A DNA stretch of 64,000 nt from Devosia ureilytica (GTDB lineage Bacteria; Pseudomonadota; Alphaproteobacteria; Rhizobiales; Devosiaceae), in contig NZ_JAMZCU010000003.1 of the NCBI RefSeq assembly GCF_024273195.1, positions 310,001 to 374,000 on the forward strand, given 5' to 3'. The notes below the pieces were generated by a model. The model did not search any database and was not told where the DNA came from. It saw only the letters and a program-made list of their open reading frames with translations. The first letter of the stretch is position 1, and each line of letters starts with the position of its first letter. Both the position numbers and the translations under genes were made by a program. Shown here piece by piece: positions 30,514 through 39,158 of the stretch.

Positions 30514-31149
30514 ATGATCAACGACAATTCTGCAAATCCGGGCAGTTCCCCAGGGCCGGCCCCAGCCTCATTCCTGCCCTATCGCTCCAACGGACTGGCT
30601 ATTGCGGAAGGTGTCTTGCTGCTCGGCGGGCTGGCCGCCCTGCACTATTTCGACCTTCTCCCATTCTCGACCTGGCCCGTGCACCCCTGCCTGTTCGTGG
30701 TCATGCTGCTGAGCGCCCAATACGGCGTTCAGGGCGGCGTGCTGGCGGCGCTGGGCGCCATTGCCATTTCCCATCTCGATGGCTGGCCGGTGCGACCGAT
30801 GGACATGACCTATGCCGAGTATTTTCAGGCAGCCTGGGCGGAACCGCTTGCCTGGGTGATGGCCGCCCTGATGGTCGGGCTTGTGACGTCTCACCGAAAT
30901 CGGCTGCTGCAGGAGCAGGCCGTCAGGCTCCACAAGGCAGCGCTGGCGGAGTCTCTCATCGCCGAGCAATACCAGGTATTGGCGCAGCGCACGCATGATC
31001 TGGAACGCAGCCTTGCTGGTCGTGCGGTTACCCCCGAGGCCGGACCTGAGAAAGAAGCCCCACAGGACAGCAAGAGCCCCCGCCGCCGACAATCCGCACG
31101 CACGCGCAAACCCGAAAGCGCTGGCCCCTGGACTGTCGACAGTCCCTGA
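30514..31149 (+). CDS. Short PelD-like membrane protein lacking the c-di-GMP receptor part
   Basis: A 211-residue protein with about four hydrophobic segments (residues 28-125) and a coiled coil (residues 130-165, RLLQEQAVRLHKAALAESLI). It ends in a proline- and arginine-rich tail. This matches the N-terminal membrane region and connecting helix of PelD. The GAF and degenerate GGDEF domains that should follow are absent, and no continuation is visible in any frame in the 73 nt before the next gene. It ends the pelEFG operon. A GAGGA Shine-Dalgarno supports the ATG. PelD homology is inferred from context and topology, not from a clear sequence motif. Confidence 0.6.
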   Translation: MINDNSANPGSSPGPAPASFLPYRSNGLAIAEGVLLLGGLAALHYFDLLPFSTWPVHPCLFVVMLLSAQYGVQGGVLAALGAIAISHLDGWPVRPMDMTYAEYFQAAWAEPLAWVMAALMVGLVTSHRNRLLQEQAVRLHKAALAESLIAEQYQVLAQRTHDLERSLAGRAVTPEAGPEKEAPQDSKSPRRRQSARTRKPESAGPWTVDSP

Positions 31150-31222
31150 AGCCCTTCCAGCAAAACTGGCGCCGGATTGTGGTGAAATGAGCCGGTGATC
31201 CCTGCGGCCCACCAGGACCGAC

Positions 31223-31888
31223 CTAGGATTTCAGATCAGGCCAGATCCGTAGCGCCGTCATGCTCGCCTCGACGCGGTTGCGAACCTTGAGCTTGGCAAA
31301 GGCATTCGACAGGTGGAACTTGATCGTCCGCTCGGTTACGCCGAGCTGGTCGCCGATCTCCCGGTTGCTGAGACCACGCGCCAATAGATGCAACACCTGC
31401 GTTTCCTGCCGCGACAGGCTCGCGCTAATCGCATCGTCCTCTGGCCCTGAACTGTCCTTGAGCACGTTGAAGAGGCGGCTGACCAGGTCCTTGGGAAGAT
31501 AGTTCTCGCCGCCCATGACGGAGCGGATGATGCCCCGCATCTCCGGGCCTGTCGCGCCCTTGAGCACGTAGCCTGATACTCCCGCCTCCAGGGCCTGGGT
31601 AATATCGGTCTCGTTCTCCGACGCGGTCACGATAATGATGCGGATTGGTGGGTGGGCGAGCAGGATGTCGCGGACGCGCGCAATGCCACTGTCACTCATA
31701 TGCAGGTCGAGCAGCACGATGTCGGGCCGAAGCGATCGAACCAGCTCGACAGCCTCATTGGCACTATCGCCCTCCGCCACAACCGAAATATCGCCCTCTG
31801 CCGATACCGCCTGGATCAGCCCGGACCTAAACATGGGGTGATCGTCAACGACCACGACCCTGATCATATCAGCGGCAACCGGCGCCAT
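31223..31888 (-). CDS. NarL/LuxR-type response regulator
   Basis: A 221-residue two-domain regulator. The receiver domain has VVVDDHPMFRSG and phosphoacceptor D61 in IVLLDLHMSD. A GerE-type helix-turn-helix occupies residues about 155-215 (LARGLSNREIGDQLGVTERT). Its start touches the stop of the histidine kinase gene (TGA followed directly by ATG), so the two form a coupled two-component pair. An internal ATG at residue 8 (MIRVVV) is an alternative start. Convergent with the Pel-like operon, which makes the Pel genes or the secretion genes plausible targets. Confidence 0.93.
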   Translation of the reverse strand: MAPVAADMIRVVVVDDHPMFRSGLIQAVSAEGDISVVAEGDSANEAVELVRSLRPDIVLLDLHMSDSGIARVRDILLAHPPIRIIIVTASENETDITQALEAGVSGYVLKGATGPEMRGIIRSVMGGENYLPKDLVSRLFNVLKDSSGPEDDAISASLSRQETQVLHLLARGLSNREIGDQLGVTERTIKFHLSNAFAKLKVRNRVEASMTALRIWPDLKS

Positions 31889-33283
31889 TCAGACATTTCG
31901 TAGCCACATCTCCAATCGTGTCTTTCCATCGCCTTGCACAAAGGTGAACTTGCCACCAATACTTTGTACGCGGGCGCGAAGGCCATAAAGCCCTATGCCC
32001 AGATGGTCGGCAGGTGTGCCTTTTGGATCTTCGACATACCCATTGGTAATCGACAATTTCAGCAACCCTCCATGCAACATGGCAGTCAGGGTCGGTCCGT
32101 CGGGCAGACCATGGTGAAACGCGTTGTTGAGGCCTTCCTGGATGAAGCGATAGACGCACACCGCAACCTCGGGAGCAACATGAACCGGTTCCACCGCGCT
32201 GTCCACGGCAATGACGGCGCCGGTTCTCTGCACGTGCTGCTTGATTGCCCGTTCGACCACCTGTGATACATCGAGTTCCTCGATGTCGGGCAGCACCAAG
32301 GCCATTGCGATGGACCGAATTTCGGTCGCGGCATTGCCCAGGATTTCTTCGACATCCGCAACGATCACATTTCTCTCGGCTGCCTTGGGCAGCCGGCGGA
32401 TCGCGTCGAGCCGAAGCACGGCATATCCGATGGCCTGTGCCGGACCATCGTGCAGATCGGTGCCGATTGCGCGTAAATGCTTGTCGGTCAATTGCGTGAC
32501 GACACGCGACGCCTGCTGCGCCTCGGCCTTGAGTTCCCGATGGTGCGCTGCACGCGCGTGGGAGTGCGCCAGCCGCCGGGACAGCACCCGTCCCTGCCGT
32601 TCGATCTTACGGCTGCCTTCGAGCACAATGCTGAAAAGGCCAGCCATGACGACCGTTGCGACCAGCATAACAATCACCCAGCTCGACAGGGTGAGCGACC
32701 ACAGATCCTGCTCAAGGTCGGTGGTCACTTCCCTCATCTGGGCCACCGCCACAATGTCTCCATCCACGCGCAGGGGAAAATGGATCTCGATATAGGCCCC
32801 CTCGAGATGATGGTGCTCATAATCGTCGGAGCTGACATCAGTGAAATCCACCGCGACCTGCCCCGAAAAGGCGCTCTGCACGGGCGGAGGAAGCGCGATC
32901 TGTTGTCCGGCAAGGCCGGCAACGTTGGAATAAAGAATGGTGCCGTCGGGCAACCAGATATCGAGATAGGGAAATTCCGAACTCAGGGGCTGCTGGCCCA
33001 TAATTGCGTCGAGTTCAGCCGTTGCGCGCGCCCCCGTCTCGCCATCAGATTGCAGCGCCTGGACCCGGTCTGCCAGCATATGGTGGATGACCGCAGCCAC
33101 GACCCCGCCACGGCGCGCCAGCACAATTTCGGTCAGCGCAGTGGTTGTCAGCACACCGCTCAGGATCATCGCAGCCACGGTTATGGTAGCGCCGGACAGG
33201 GCAAATTTGTTGGCAAGCGGGAGCTTGTTCCACCGCTGCAACAGACCCTTCAGACGATCGCCCCACCCGACCATCGCGAACAC
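31889..33283 (-). CDS. NarX/DegS-type sensor histidine kinase
   Basis: A 464-residue inner-membrane kinase. Two transmembrane segments (about 28-50 and 200-220) flank a 150-residue periplasmic sensor with a histidine- and acid-rich stretch DVSSDDYEHHHLEG (149-162), which could bind metal. The HisKA_3 phosphoacceptor is H278 in LHDGPAQAIGYAVLRLDAIR, and a HATPase domain follows, ending LGIGLYGLRARVQSIGGKF. It is upstream of and coupled to the NarL-type regulator. The gene starts divergently from the RTX remnant and type I secretion genes. Confidence 0.92.
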   Translation of the reverse strand: MFAMVGWGDRLKGLLQRWNKLPLANKFALSGATITVAAMILSGVLTTTALTEIVLARRGGVVAAVIHHMLADRVQALQSDGETGARATAELDAIMGQQPLSSEFPYLDIWLPDGTILYSNVAGLAGQQIALPPPVQSAFSGQVAVDFTDVSSDDYEHHHLEGAYIEIHFPLRVDGDIVAVAQMREVTTDLEQDLWSLTLSSWVIVMLVATVVMAGLFSIVLEGSRKIERQGRVLSRRLAHSHARAAHHRELKAEAQQASRVVTQLTDKHLRAIGTDLHDGPAQAIGYAVLRLDAIRRLPKAAERNVIVADVEEILGNAATEIRSIAMALVLPDIEELDVSQVVERAIKQHVQRTGAVIAVDSAVEPVHVAPEVAVCVYRFIQEGLNNAFHHGLPDGPTLTAMLHGGLLKLSITNGYVEDPKGTPADHLGIGLYGLRARVQSIGGKFTFVQGDGKTRLEMWLRNV

Positions 33284-33665
33284 CCCTCTCCAGCGACTGT
33301 CTCGCCGCCTGGAGTAAATTTACGCAGGGACACAGCCCCAAACCCGGATTATTTGCCCACATGACCTGTTTGTGAAATGAAATCTGAGATTGGCCTGAAA
33401 CAAGTGTTTGATCCACGCGATCCAAATGAGAAATCCCGTCAAATTTTGCTGACGGCAGGACTGTCCTAAAGTCCAGGTTTCATACCCCCATAGGTCCCAC
33501 AGCCGTTCAGACCTTGATACCCTCAATTGACCCGACGTTCTGACCTGACGTTCGGCCTCCCCATTGGGCACTATCATTCCAATGTCGAGCGCTACGGCGT
33601 CCCCGCCGTGGCGTATTTGATGGCCAACCCCGAGCTGCTTTGGGAGCGCCGTTGGAGGGGGTGTC
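33284..33665. other. Intergenic region between the kinase and the RTX remnant
   Basis: This 382-nt divergent gap should contain promoters for both directions. I see a direct repeat GACGTTC at 33534-33540 and 33547-33553, spaced 13 bases, and AT-richer stretches around 33350-33470. A short open frame from 33527 overlaps the next gene and has no support. No convincing promoter could be assigned. Confidence 0.4.
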
Positions 33666-34039
33666 ATGGTTATCCATATCAAGACCGACCTGGCGGATTG
33701 TCCGGCAATCGTTACCGGCGACGATGACGACGCTCCGGCAGCGCCCATATTCAGGCCTTTCACCGGCACACCGATGAATGACGTCCTCATGGGCACCTCG
33801 GGCGCTGACCTGGTGTTCGGTTTTGCCGGAACGGACTTCATCATCACCGGGACGGAGCAGACGCGGCACTCGCTGGACCCGGCGATGGAGACCTGCGCGG
33901 CGGCATGGGCAACGACATGATCCACAGCCGCGACAGCGACGCTCCCATCTCGGGGAATACGGCCAGGGACACCGCACCCAGGGTCCGCATCTGCCTCGCG
34001 GGCAACCATGCGCCAACGGCCCACGACTTCAATCCTTAG
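33666..34039 (+). pseudogene. Frameshifted RTX-repeat protein remnant
   Basis: A strong Shine-Dalgarno GGAGGGGG precedes the ATG. The first frame encodes RTX nonapeptides (GTPMNDVLM, GTSGADLVF, GFAGTDFII) and then runs into unrelated sequence and a stop at 33920. The frame beginning at 33842 resumes RTX-like sequence (DGADAALAGPGDGDLRGGMGNDMI) and stops at 34039, just before a terminator. A single-base indel near 33840 would join them. It is either a decayed RTX gene or a sequencing error in a short RTX protein next to its exporter. No deacetylase or adhesin domains are visible. Confidence 0.65.
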
Positions 34040-34049
34040 CCTCCAACTT

Positions 34050-34081
34050 CCCGGCCGGTGTCCCATCGGCCGGGGTTTTTA
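34050..34081 (+). terminator. Rho-independent terminator
   Basis: Perfect 8-bp GC stem CCCGGCCG (34050-34057) and CGGCCGGG (34067-34074) with a 9-nt loop, followed by G and TTTTT. It lies 11 bases after the stop of the resumed RTX frame and 30 bases before the secretion ATPase gene, so it would uncouple the two or act as an attenuator. Confidence 0.85.
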
Positions 34082-34110
34082 TTCAAGTCATTTCATGGGG
34101 GGCTGAAATC

Positions 34111-35862
34111 ATGGCATTCACATCAAAGGCATTGGCTGAGCACCACGGTGACCAGCAGCTGCGCCAGGCGTTCAAGGGGATCGCGGTCTTCCTGTTCTGG
34201 ATTTCCGGCATCATCAACCTGCTGGCTCTGACCGGTTCGTTCTACATGCTGCAGATCTATGATCGCGCGCTGACCAGCGGCAGCATTCCCACACTGGCTG
34301 CCCTGTCCGTGCTGGTGATCGGGCTCTATCTCTTTCAGGGATTGTTCGACATCGTTCGCAGCCAGCTGCTGGTGCGCATCGGCGCCCGCTTTGATCGGTT
34401 GCTCGCGCCCATCGCCCACCGCGTCAGCGTGGACATGCCACGCTTCGGCTTTTCCACCGGGGAAGCCCTGGAGCGCGGACGCGATGTGGACACCATCCGC
34501 TCGTTCATGGGCAGCCAGGGGCCAGTCGCCCTTTTCGACCTGCCCTGGGTGCCGCTCTATATTCTCTTTGTCTATTTCCTGCACCCGGTTCTGGGCGCCG
34601 TCACGCTTGGTGGCGCTGTCGTCCTCACCCTTCTGACAGTGCTCACCGAACTCAAATCCCGAACGCTCGCCTTGGCAGCGCAGCAGGCCTATCTCGCGCG
34701 CAATGCCGTAGCCGACTCTAATGCCCGCAACGCCGACATCATAAAGGCAATGGGCTTTGCCGGACGCGCCGTGTCGCGCTTCAACGAGGTCAACCAGGAT
34801 CACCTGACCCTGCAGACCAGGGCCAGCGACGTTGTGGGCACCTATGGCGCCATTTCCCGCGTGCTGCGCATGGTGCTGCAATCGGCCCTTCTAGGGGGCG
34901 GCGCTTATTTTACCATCCAGGGGCAAATGTCGGCCGGCGCGATTATCGCGGTCTCGGTCGCCTCATCGCGTGCGCTGGCACCGATCGACATGGCCATCGG
35001 CAATTGGAAGGGCGTCGTATCGGCCCGCCAGGCCTTCAAGCGCCTGCGCGATACCATGGTTGCCCTGGCCGGCATCACCAAGCCACTCGCCCTCCCGGCA
35101 CCGACCAAATCGCTCAAGATCGACAAGATTTCGGTTGCTGCCCCCGGCACGGGACGCGTGCTGCTGACCGAAGTGGCATTCGAACTCAAGGCCGGTCAGG
35201 GCCTTGGCGTCATCGGGCCGAGCGGTGGTGGCAAGACCACCCTGGTTCGCGCCCTTACCGGCATCTGGCCTGCGCAGCGCGGCAACATCCGGTTGGACGA
35301 TGCCGACCTCACCCAATGGGACGAAGACAAGATCGGCCAATATGTCGGCTACCTGCCGCAGGACGTGGCCCTGCTCGACGGTACTATTGTGGAGAACATC
35401 ACGCGCCTGGCCCCGGAGCGCGACGCACGCGCCATCGTGGCCGCCACCAAGGCCGCCGGCGTGCATGAAATGATCGTGCACCTGCCCGATGGCTATGACA
35501 CCCAGCTCGGGCCGATGGGCACGTCGCTTTCGGCCGGCCAACGCCAGCGCATCGGCCTGGCCCGCGCTCTCTATGGCGATCCGTTCGTGGTGATCATGGA
35601 CGAACCCAATGCTTTCCTCGATGCCGAGGGCGAACAGGCGCTGAACGAGGCCATCCGGCAGATTCGCGCCCGCGGCGGCATTGCCGTGGTCGTTGCCCAT
35701 CGACCGTCCATCCTGGCGGAAGTGGACATGGTCGCCGTCATTCAGAACGGCCGCCTGAGTGCCTTCGGTCCCAAGGACGAGATCGTGGCCGGCCAGCGCA
35801 AGGCCAGCGCAAAGGCGCTCAAGATCGTCGAACCCAGTCTCCAGTCTGGAGAACTGGCATGA
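34111..35862 (+). CDS. Type I secretion system permease/ATPase (PrtD/HlyB type)
   Basis: A 583-residue inner-membrane ABC exporter. An N-terminal membrane domain of about six helices (FLFWISGIINLLALTGSFYMLQI onward) is followed by an ATPase domain. This has Walker A GPSGGGKTT near residue 369, LPQDVALLDGT, signature LSAGQRQRIGLARAL near 473 and FVVIMDEPNAFLD. There is no N-terminal C39 peptidase, as expected for exporters of RTX substrates with C-terminal signals. The ATG at 34111 has GGGGGG upstream; the longer frame from 33778 is only an overlap with the RTX remnant. Likely exporter of the 2017-residue RTX protein; no TolC gene is in the window. Confidence 0.93.
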   Translation: MAFTSKALAEHHGDQQLRQAFKGIAVFLFWISGIINLLALTGSFYMLQIYDRALTSGSIPTLAALSVLVIGLYLFQGLFDIVRSQLLVRIGARFDRLLAPIAHRVSVDMPRFGFSTGEALERGRDVDTIRSFMGSQGPVALFDLPWVPLYILFVYFLHPVLGAVTLGGAVVLTLLTVLTELKSRTLALAAQQAYLARNAVADSNARNADIIKAMGFAGRAVSRFNEVNQDHLTLQTRASDVVGTYGAISRVLRMVLQSALLGGGAYFTIQGQMSAGAIIAVSVASSRALAPIDMAIGNWKGVVSARQAFKRLRDTMVALAGITKPLALPAPTKSLKIDKISVAAPGTGRVLLTEVAFELKAGQGLGVIGPSGGGKTTLVRALTGIWPAQRGNIRLDDADLTQWDEDKIGQYVGYLPQDVALLDGTIVENITRLAPERDARAIVAATKAAGVHEMIVHLPDGYDTQLGPMGTSLSAGQRQRIGLARALYGDPFVVIMDEPNAFLDAEGEQALNEAIRQIRARGGIAVVVAHRPSILAEVDMVAVIQNGRLSAFGPKDEIVAGQRKASAKALKIVEPSLQSGELA

Positions 35863-35947
35863 TCATTCAGGCCAACAGCACCCGGCCAGCATCCGAACAG
35901 CCCCGGGCCAGTGGCATTTGCGTCGCCAGACCGGCGAGGAACACGCA

Positions 35948-37291
35948 ATGAGCACCATCGACCTGGCAGCCTTCTACCCGCGCGCCGCCCATTCACGCAG
36001 CAACACCAAAGTGCCGGATTTTTCGATGCGCGGGCGGGTCATCGTCGGCAGCGTCGCTGCAATTCTGTTGCTGGGCGGATTGGGGGGCTGGTCGGCGACG
36101 GCCAAGCTCTCGAGCGCCGTCATTTCCGGCGGCACGGTCCTCGTTGTCGAAAGTGTCAAAGTCATTCAGCACCTGGACGGCGGCGTGATCCGTGCCATCA
36201 ACGTCAAGGAGGGCCAGTTCGTCACTGCCGGCGACGTGCTTCTGCGCCTCGACGACGTTCAAATTCGCACCGAGCAATCTATTTTGGGTTGGCAGCTTGC
36301 CGAGCTGCTGGCGCGCCAGGCCCGGCTGGTAGCCGAGCGCGACGGCGCCCAACAGATCACCTTCCCCGACGATTTCCTGATGCGCTTCCCCGAGGCAGGC
36401 CTGATCCTGCAAGGCGAGCAGCAATTGTTTGACAGCACCCGTCGCAACAGGAATTCCCAGCGTGAGCAGCTCCTGCTTCAGGTCGCGCAGCTCGAACAGG
36501 AAATTGGCGGCCTACATTCCCAGGCGGACGCCCTTGCCGATGAATTGGCCCTGGCGACTGAGGAACGCGGCCGCCTTGACTCCCTGTCGGCTCAGGCGCT
36601 GATCGAGCAGACGCGCATCAATGCTGCGGATCGGGAACTGGCCCGAATGCTCGGCTCGCAGGGGGCCCTGACCGCTAGCATCGCCCGCTCCAACGCGCGG
36701 ATCAGCGAAGTGCGGCTGCAAATCCTGGCCATCGATGATCTGGCCTCCACCGAGTCGCAACGCGAGTTGCGTTCGGTCTCCGCCAATGTCGCCGAAGTGA
36801 GCGACAGACTGGCGGAGGTGACCGAACGCCTGGGCCGTACACTGATACGCGCGCCGGTCAGCGGCACCGTCAATGAGCTGGCCGTTTCAACGCTCGGCGG
36901 CGTCGTCAGCCCGGCCGAACGTCTCCTCACCATTGTGCCCGAAGATGCGGACCTCAGGATCGAGTTCAAGATCGCGGTCAATGACATCGACCAGATCCTG
37001 CTCGGCCAGGAAGCGCGGCTACGCTTCAGCGCTTTTGACCAGCGCACCACGCCCGAAATCCCCGCGCTGGTCTCAAGGATCTCGGCCGCCGCATTGACCG
37101 ATCAGCAAAGCGGGAGCAGCTACTACATTGCCGAAGCCGAGGTGATCGGCGACATCGATCAGCTGGGCGAACGCGGTCTCATCCCGGGAATGCCGGTCGA
37201 GGTCTTCGTCACCACCCAGGAACAGCCGGCAATTGCCTATTTCGTCAAACCATTCACAGATCAGGTCGCCCGGGCCTTTCGTGAAGAGTAA
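35948..37291 (+). CDS. HlyD/PrtE-family type I secretion adaptor
   Basis: A 447-residue periplasmic adaptor that would bridge the ABC exporter to an outer-membrane TolC. One transmembrane segment lies at about residues 36-56 (VIVGSVAAILLLGGLGGWSA). Then come a lipoyl half (HLDGGVIRAINVKEGQFVTAGDVLLRL), a long coiled-coil hairpin to about 290, the second lipoyl half and a C-terminal beta-barrel. The ATG at 35948 follows GAGGA with suitable spacing; the longer open frame upstream is rejected. It is 85 nt after the ATPase gene and presumably in the same operon. Confidence 0.93.
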   Translation: MSTIDLAAFYPRAAHSRSNTKVPDFSMRGRVIVGSVAAILLLGGLGGWSATAKLSSAVISGGTVLVVESVKVIQHLDGGVIRAINVKEGQFVTAGDVLLRLDDVQIRTEQSILGWQLAELLARQARLVAERDGAQQITFPDDFLMRFPEAGLILQGEQQLFDSTRRNRNSQREQLLLQVAQLEQEIGGLHSQADALADELALATEERGRLDSLSAQALIEQTRINAADRELARMLGSQGALTASIARSNARISEVRLQILAIDDLASTESQRELRSVSANVAEVSDRLAEVTERLGRTLIRAPVSGTVNELAVSTLGGVVSPAERLLTIVPEDADLRIEFKIAVNDIDQILLGQEARLRFSAFDQRTTPEIPALVSRISAAALTDQQSGSSYYIAEAEVIGDIDQLGERGLIPGMPVEVFVTTQEQPAIAYFVKPFTDQVARAFREE

Positions 37292-37417
37292 GCAACGCTG
37301 CCCTTCAGGCTAATCAAAATTTCGACATAAGGGATAAGTGAATTTACCATTCGTTAGCAAAGTCGTAAACTGAGGGGTCTGAGGGAGTTGGGGCCGCAAG
37401 TTTCGCTGCGGAGCAAA

Positions 37418-38086
37418 ATGTCAAAGCCGATCACAGTCGCAATTGCTGACGACCATCCAGTTTTACTTGCAGGCATGGTCTCGTTGTTCTCTAGCAGTGA
37501 TAAACATCAAATCATTGGACAGGCAAGCAGTGCTGACACAAGCATGGCTTTGGTCTGCGACTATAATCCTGATGTTATCATCATGGACTTGAGCATGCCC
37601 GGCGATGTTTTTCGCACCATCGCCCAAATAGTGGCCACTGCGCCAAATACAAAGGTAATTGTTTTCACCGCTTTTTGTAGCATTGAGTCAGCCCTCAAGG
37701 CCCTCGATGCGGGCGCGACCGGTTTTGCACTTAAAGGCAGCCCCTCCTCCGAGCTGATCGAGGCCATCGATACCGTTATGGCCGGGCAATTGTTCGTCAC
37801 GCGGCAATATGCCAGCCAGGTGATGAACGGCCTGCGTGAACGCGCCAGGCGGCAAGCCCTTGCCGAGGCCGTCAAGCTCAATGTCCGCGAAAAGCAGATC
37901 ATTGGTCACCTGATGCAGGCCCGGACCAATCGCGAAATCGCGGCCCAGCTCAATATCAGCGAGAAAACCGTCAAGCACTACATGACCGGGCTGATGCTCA
38001 AGCTCAAGGCCCGCAACAGGGTCGAGGTCGTCATCGCATCCCGCCTCCGCCAGGATCAGCAACAAGACGCCAACGCCCTCAGCTAG
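37418..38086 (+). CDS. Orphan LuxR-type response regulator
   Basis: A 222-residue regulator with receiver motif IADDHPVLLAGM, phosphoacceptor D57 in VIIMDLSM, and a GerE helix-turn-helix (residues about 145-210, ARTNREIAAQLNISEKT). The ATG at 37418 has CGGAG five bases upstream and is preferred over the ATG at 37388. No kinase gene adjoins. The first part of the gene is clearly less GC-rich than the second part and the neighbours, suggesting a different history for the receiver domain. Position after the secretion genes suggests, but does not prove, a role in controlling them. Confidence 0.9.
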   Translation: MSKPITVAIADDHPVLLAGMVSLFSSSDKHQIIGQASSADTSMALVCDYNPDVIIMDLSMPGDVFRTIAQIVATAPNTKVIVFTAFCSIESALKALDAGATGFALKGSPSSELIEAIDTVMAGQLFVTRQYASQVMNGLRERARRQALAEAVKLNVREKQIIGHLMQARTNREIAAQLNISEKTVKHYMTGLMLKLKARNRVEVVIASRLRQDQQQDANALS

Positions 38087-38228
38087 CGATCACGGTCCCG
38101 CACCCCGCCGAGACGGTTCCTGGCCATATGCCAGCCATAGCGCCCGGACACCCTTTGGCCATAGCCCGCCATCGCGTGCAACTCGCGGGCGAAAGCCATT
38201 CCTCCGACTGAGGGGGCCGCCCATTCCA

Positions 38229-38996
38229 TTATTCGACCGCGATGGCCACGTCATGAGGCCGCGATGCGACGGGCGGCAGGTCCTCAGCCCGGCCGGGATA
38301 TTTGGGCCCGCGGCTCCGCATCATTTCGAGAAGACTATCCTCGTCCTGCCGCGAGATGGCGATCAGGTCATCGCGCTGCAGCACCTCAAAATTCGCGCTG
38401 TCGATCACCGCAATGGTGCCGCGACGTACAAGGGCCTGAATGCTGCGACTGACGCTTTCTACGGTCGTCCCCAGATAGGCCGCGAAGTCGCGCCGGTTGA
38501 TGGGAACATGCACCACGCTGGACGGTGCGCCGTCGAGCAACTTGAGCAGCATGAACGTGCAGATGCGCTCGATAACGCTCTGGCAGGCCAGAACAAGAAT
38601 GCGTTCATGCGCCTCATCGAGCTGGTGAAGATTTTCCATCAGGATGAGATGTTCCAGGATCGGGTCGGTCGACAATTGCGTCTCGAATGACGACCGGTCG
38701 AAACATGCCAGCACCACATCGCTGGCGGCCTCGATGGTGAATTCCATGGCCACCCCGAAGGCCCTGCCGAAGAAACCTGGCGCCTCAATCAGGCCGATAA
38801 TATTGGATCGCCCATCAGGAAACAGAACCACCTGTTTGACAGCGCCAGAGACGACATAGCCGACAATATCCTCCATTCCCGGCTCATAGACCGTCTCCCC
38901 CTGCGAGAACCGGCGCAACCTTGCCTTTGTCTGGCGGCCCAATGCCACGTGCAGCCTGGTCAAAACTTCACGGCTTGAGACGCGTGGCTGCGACAT
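38229..38996 (-). CDS. Crp/Fnr-family transcriptional regulator
   Basis: A 255-residue regulator with an N-terminal cyclic-nucleotide-binding-type beta-roll (residues about 25-120), a dimerisation helix and a winged helix (residues about 155-225). The recognition helix TTVESVSRSIQALV has the E-x-x-S-R pattern of FNR-type proteins. The N-terminal cysteine cluster of oxygen-sensing FNR is absent, so a direct [4Fe-4S] sensor is unlikely; FixK-like or another effector type fits better. GGGGAG seven bases before the ATG at 38996 decides the start. Convergent with the orphan regulator. Confidence 0.9.
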   Translation of the reverse strand: MSQPRVSSREVLTRLHVALGRQTKARLRRFSQGETVYEPGMEDIVGYVVSGAVKQVVLFPDGRSNIIGLIEAPGFFGRAFGVAMEFTIEAASDVVLACFDRSSFETQLSTDPILEHLILMENLHQLDEAHERILVLACQSVIERICTFMLLKLLDGAPSSVVHVPINRRDFAAYLGTTVESVSRSIQALVRRGTIAVIDSANFEVLQRDDLIAISRQDEDSLLEMMRSRGPKYPGRAEDLPPVASRPHDVAIAVE

Positions 38997-39158
38997 GTTC
39001 CGACTCCCCGAGGATCTGTTGCTGATCCAAGTAAACCGGACAAAATCGCCCACAGCTATTTACGTTCGTCGGGTCAATATTCAGACAAAGGGCACCAAAA
39101 AATATACGACGTTGGTCGCCGCCGCATCAGACCTTGGTCCGTCCGCCGCCAACGCTGA

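Noticed and set aside
33527-33727. 66-codon plus-strand frame before the RTX remnant
   Set aside because: No ribosome-binding site or recognisable sequence, and it overlaps the better supported start at 33666.
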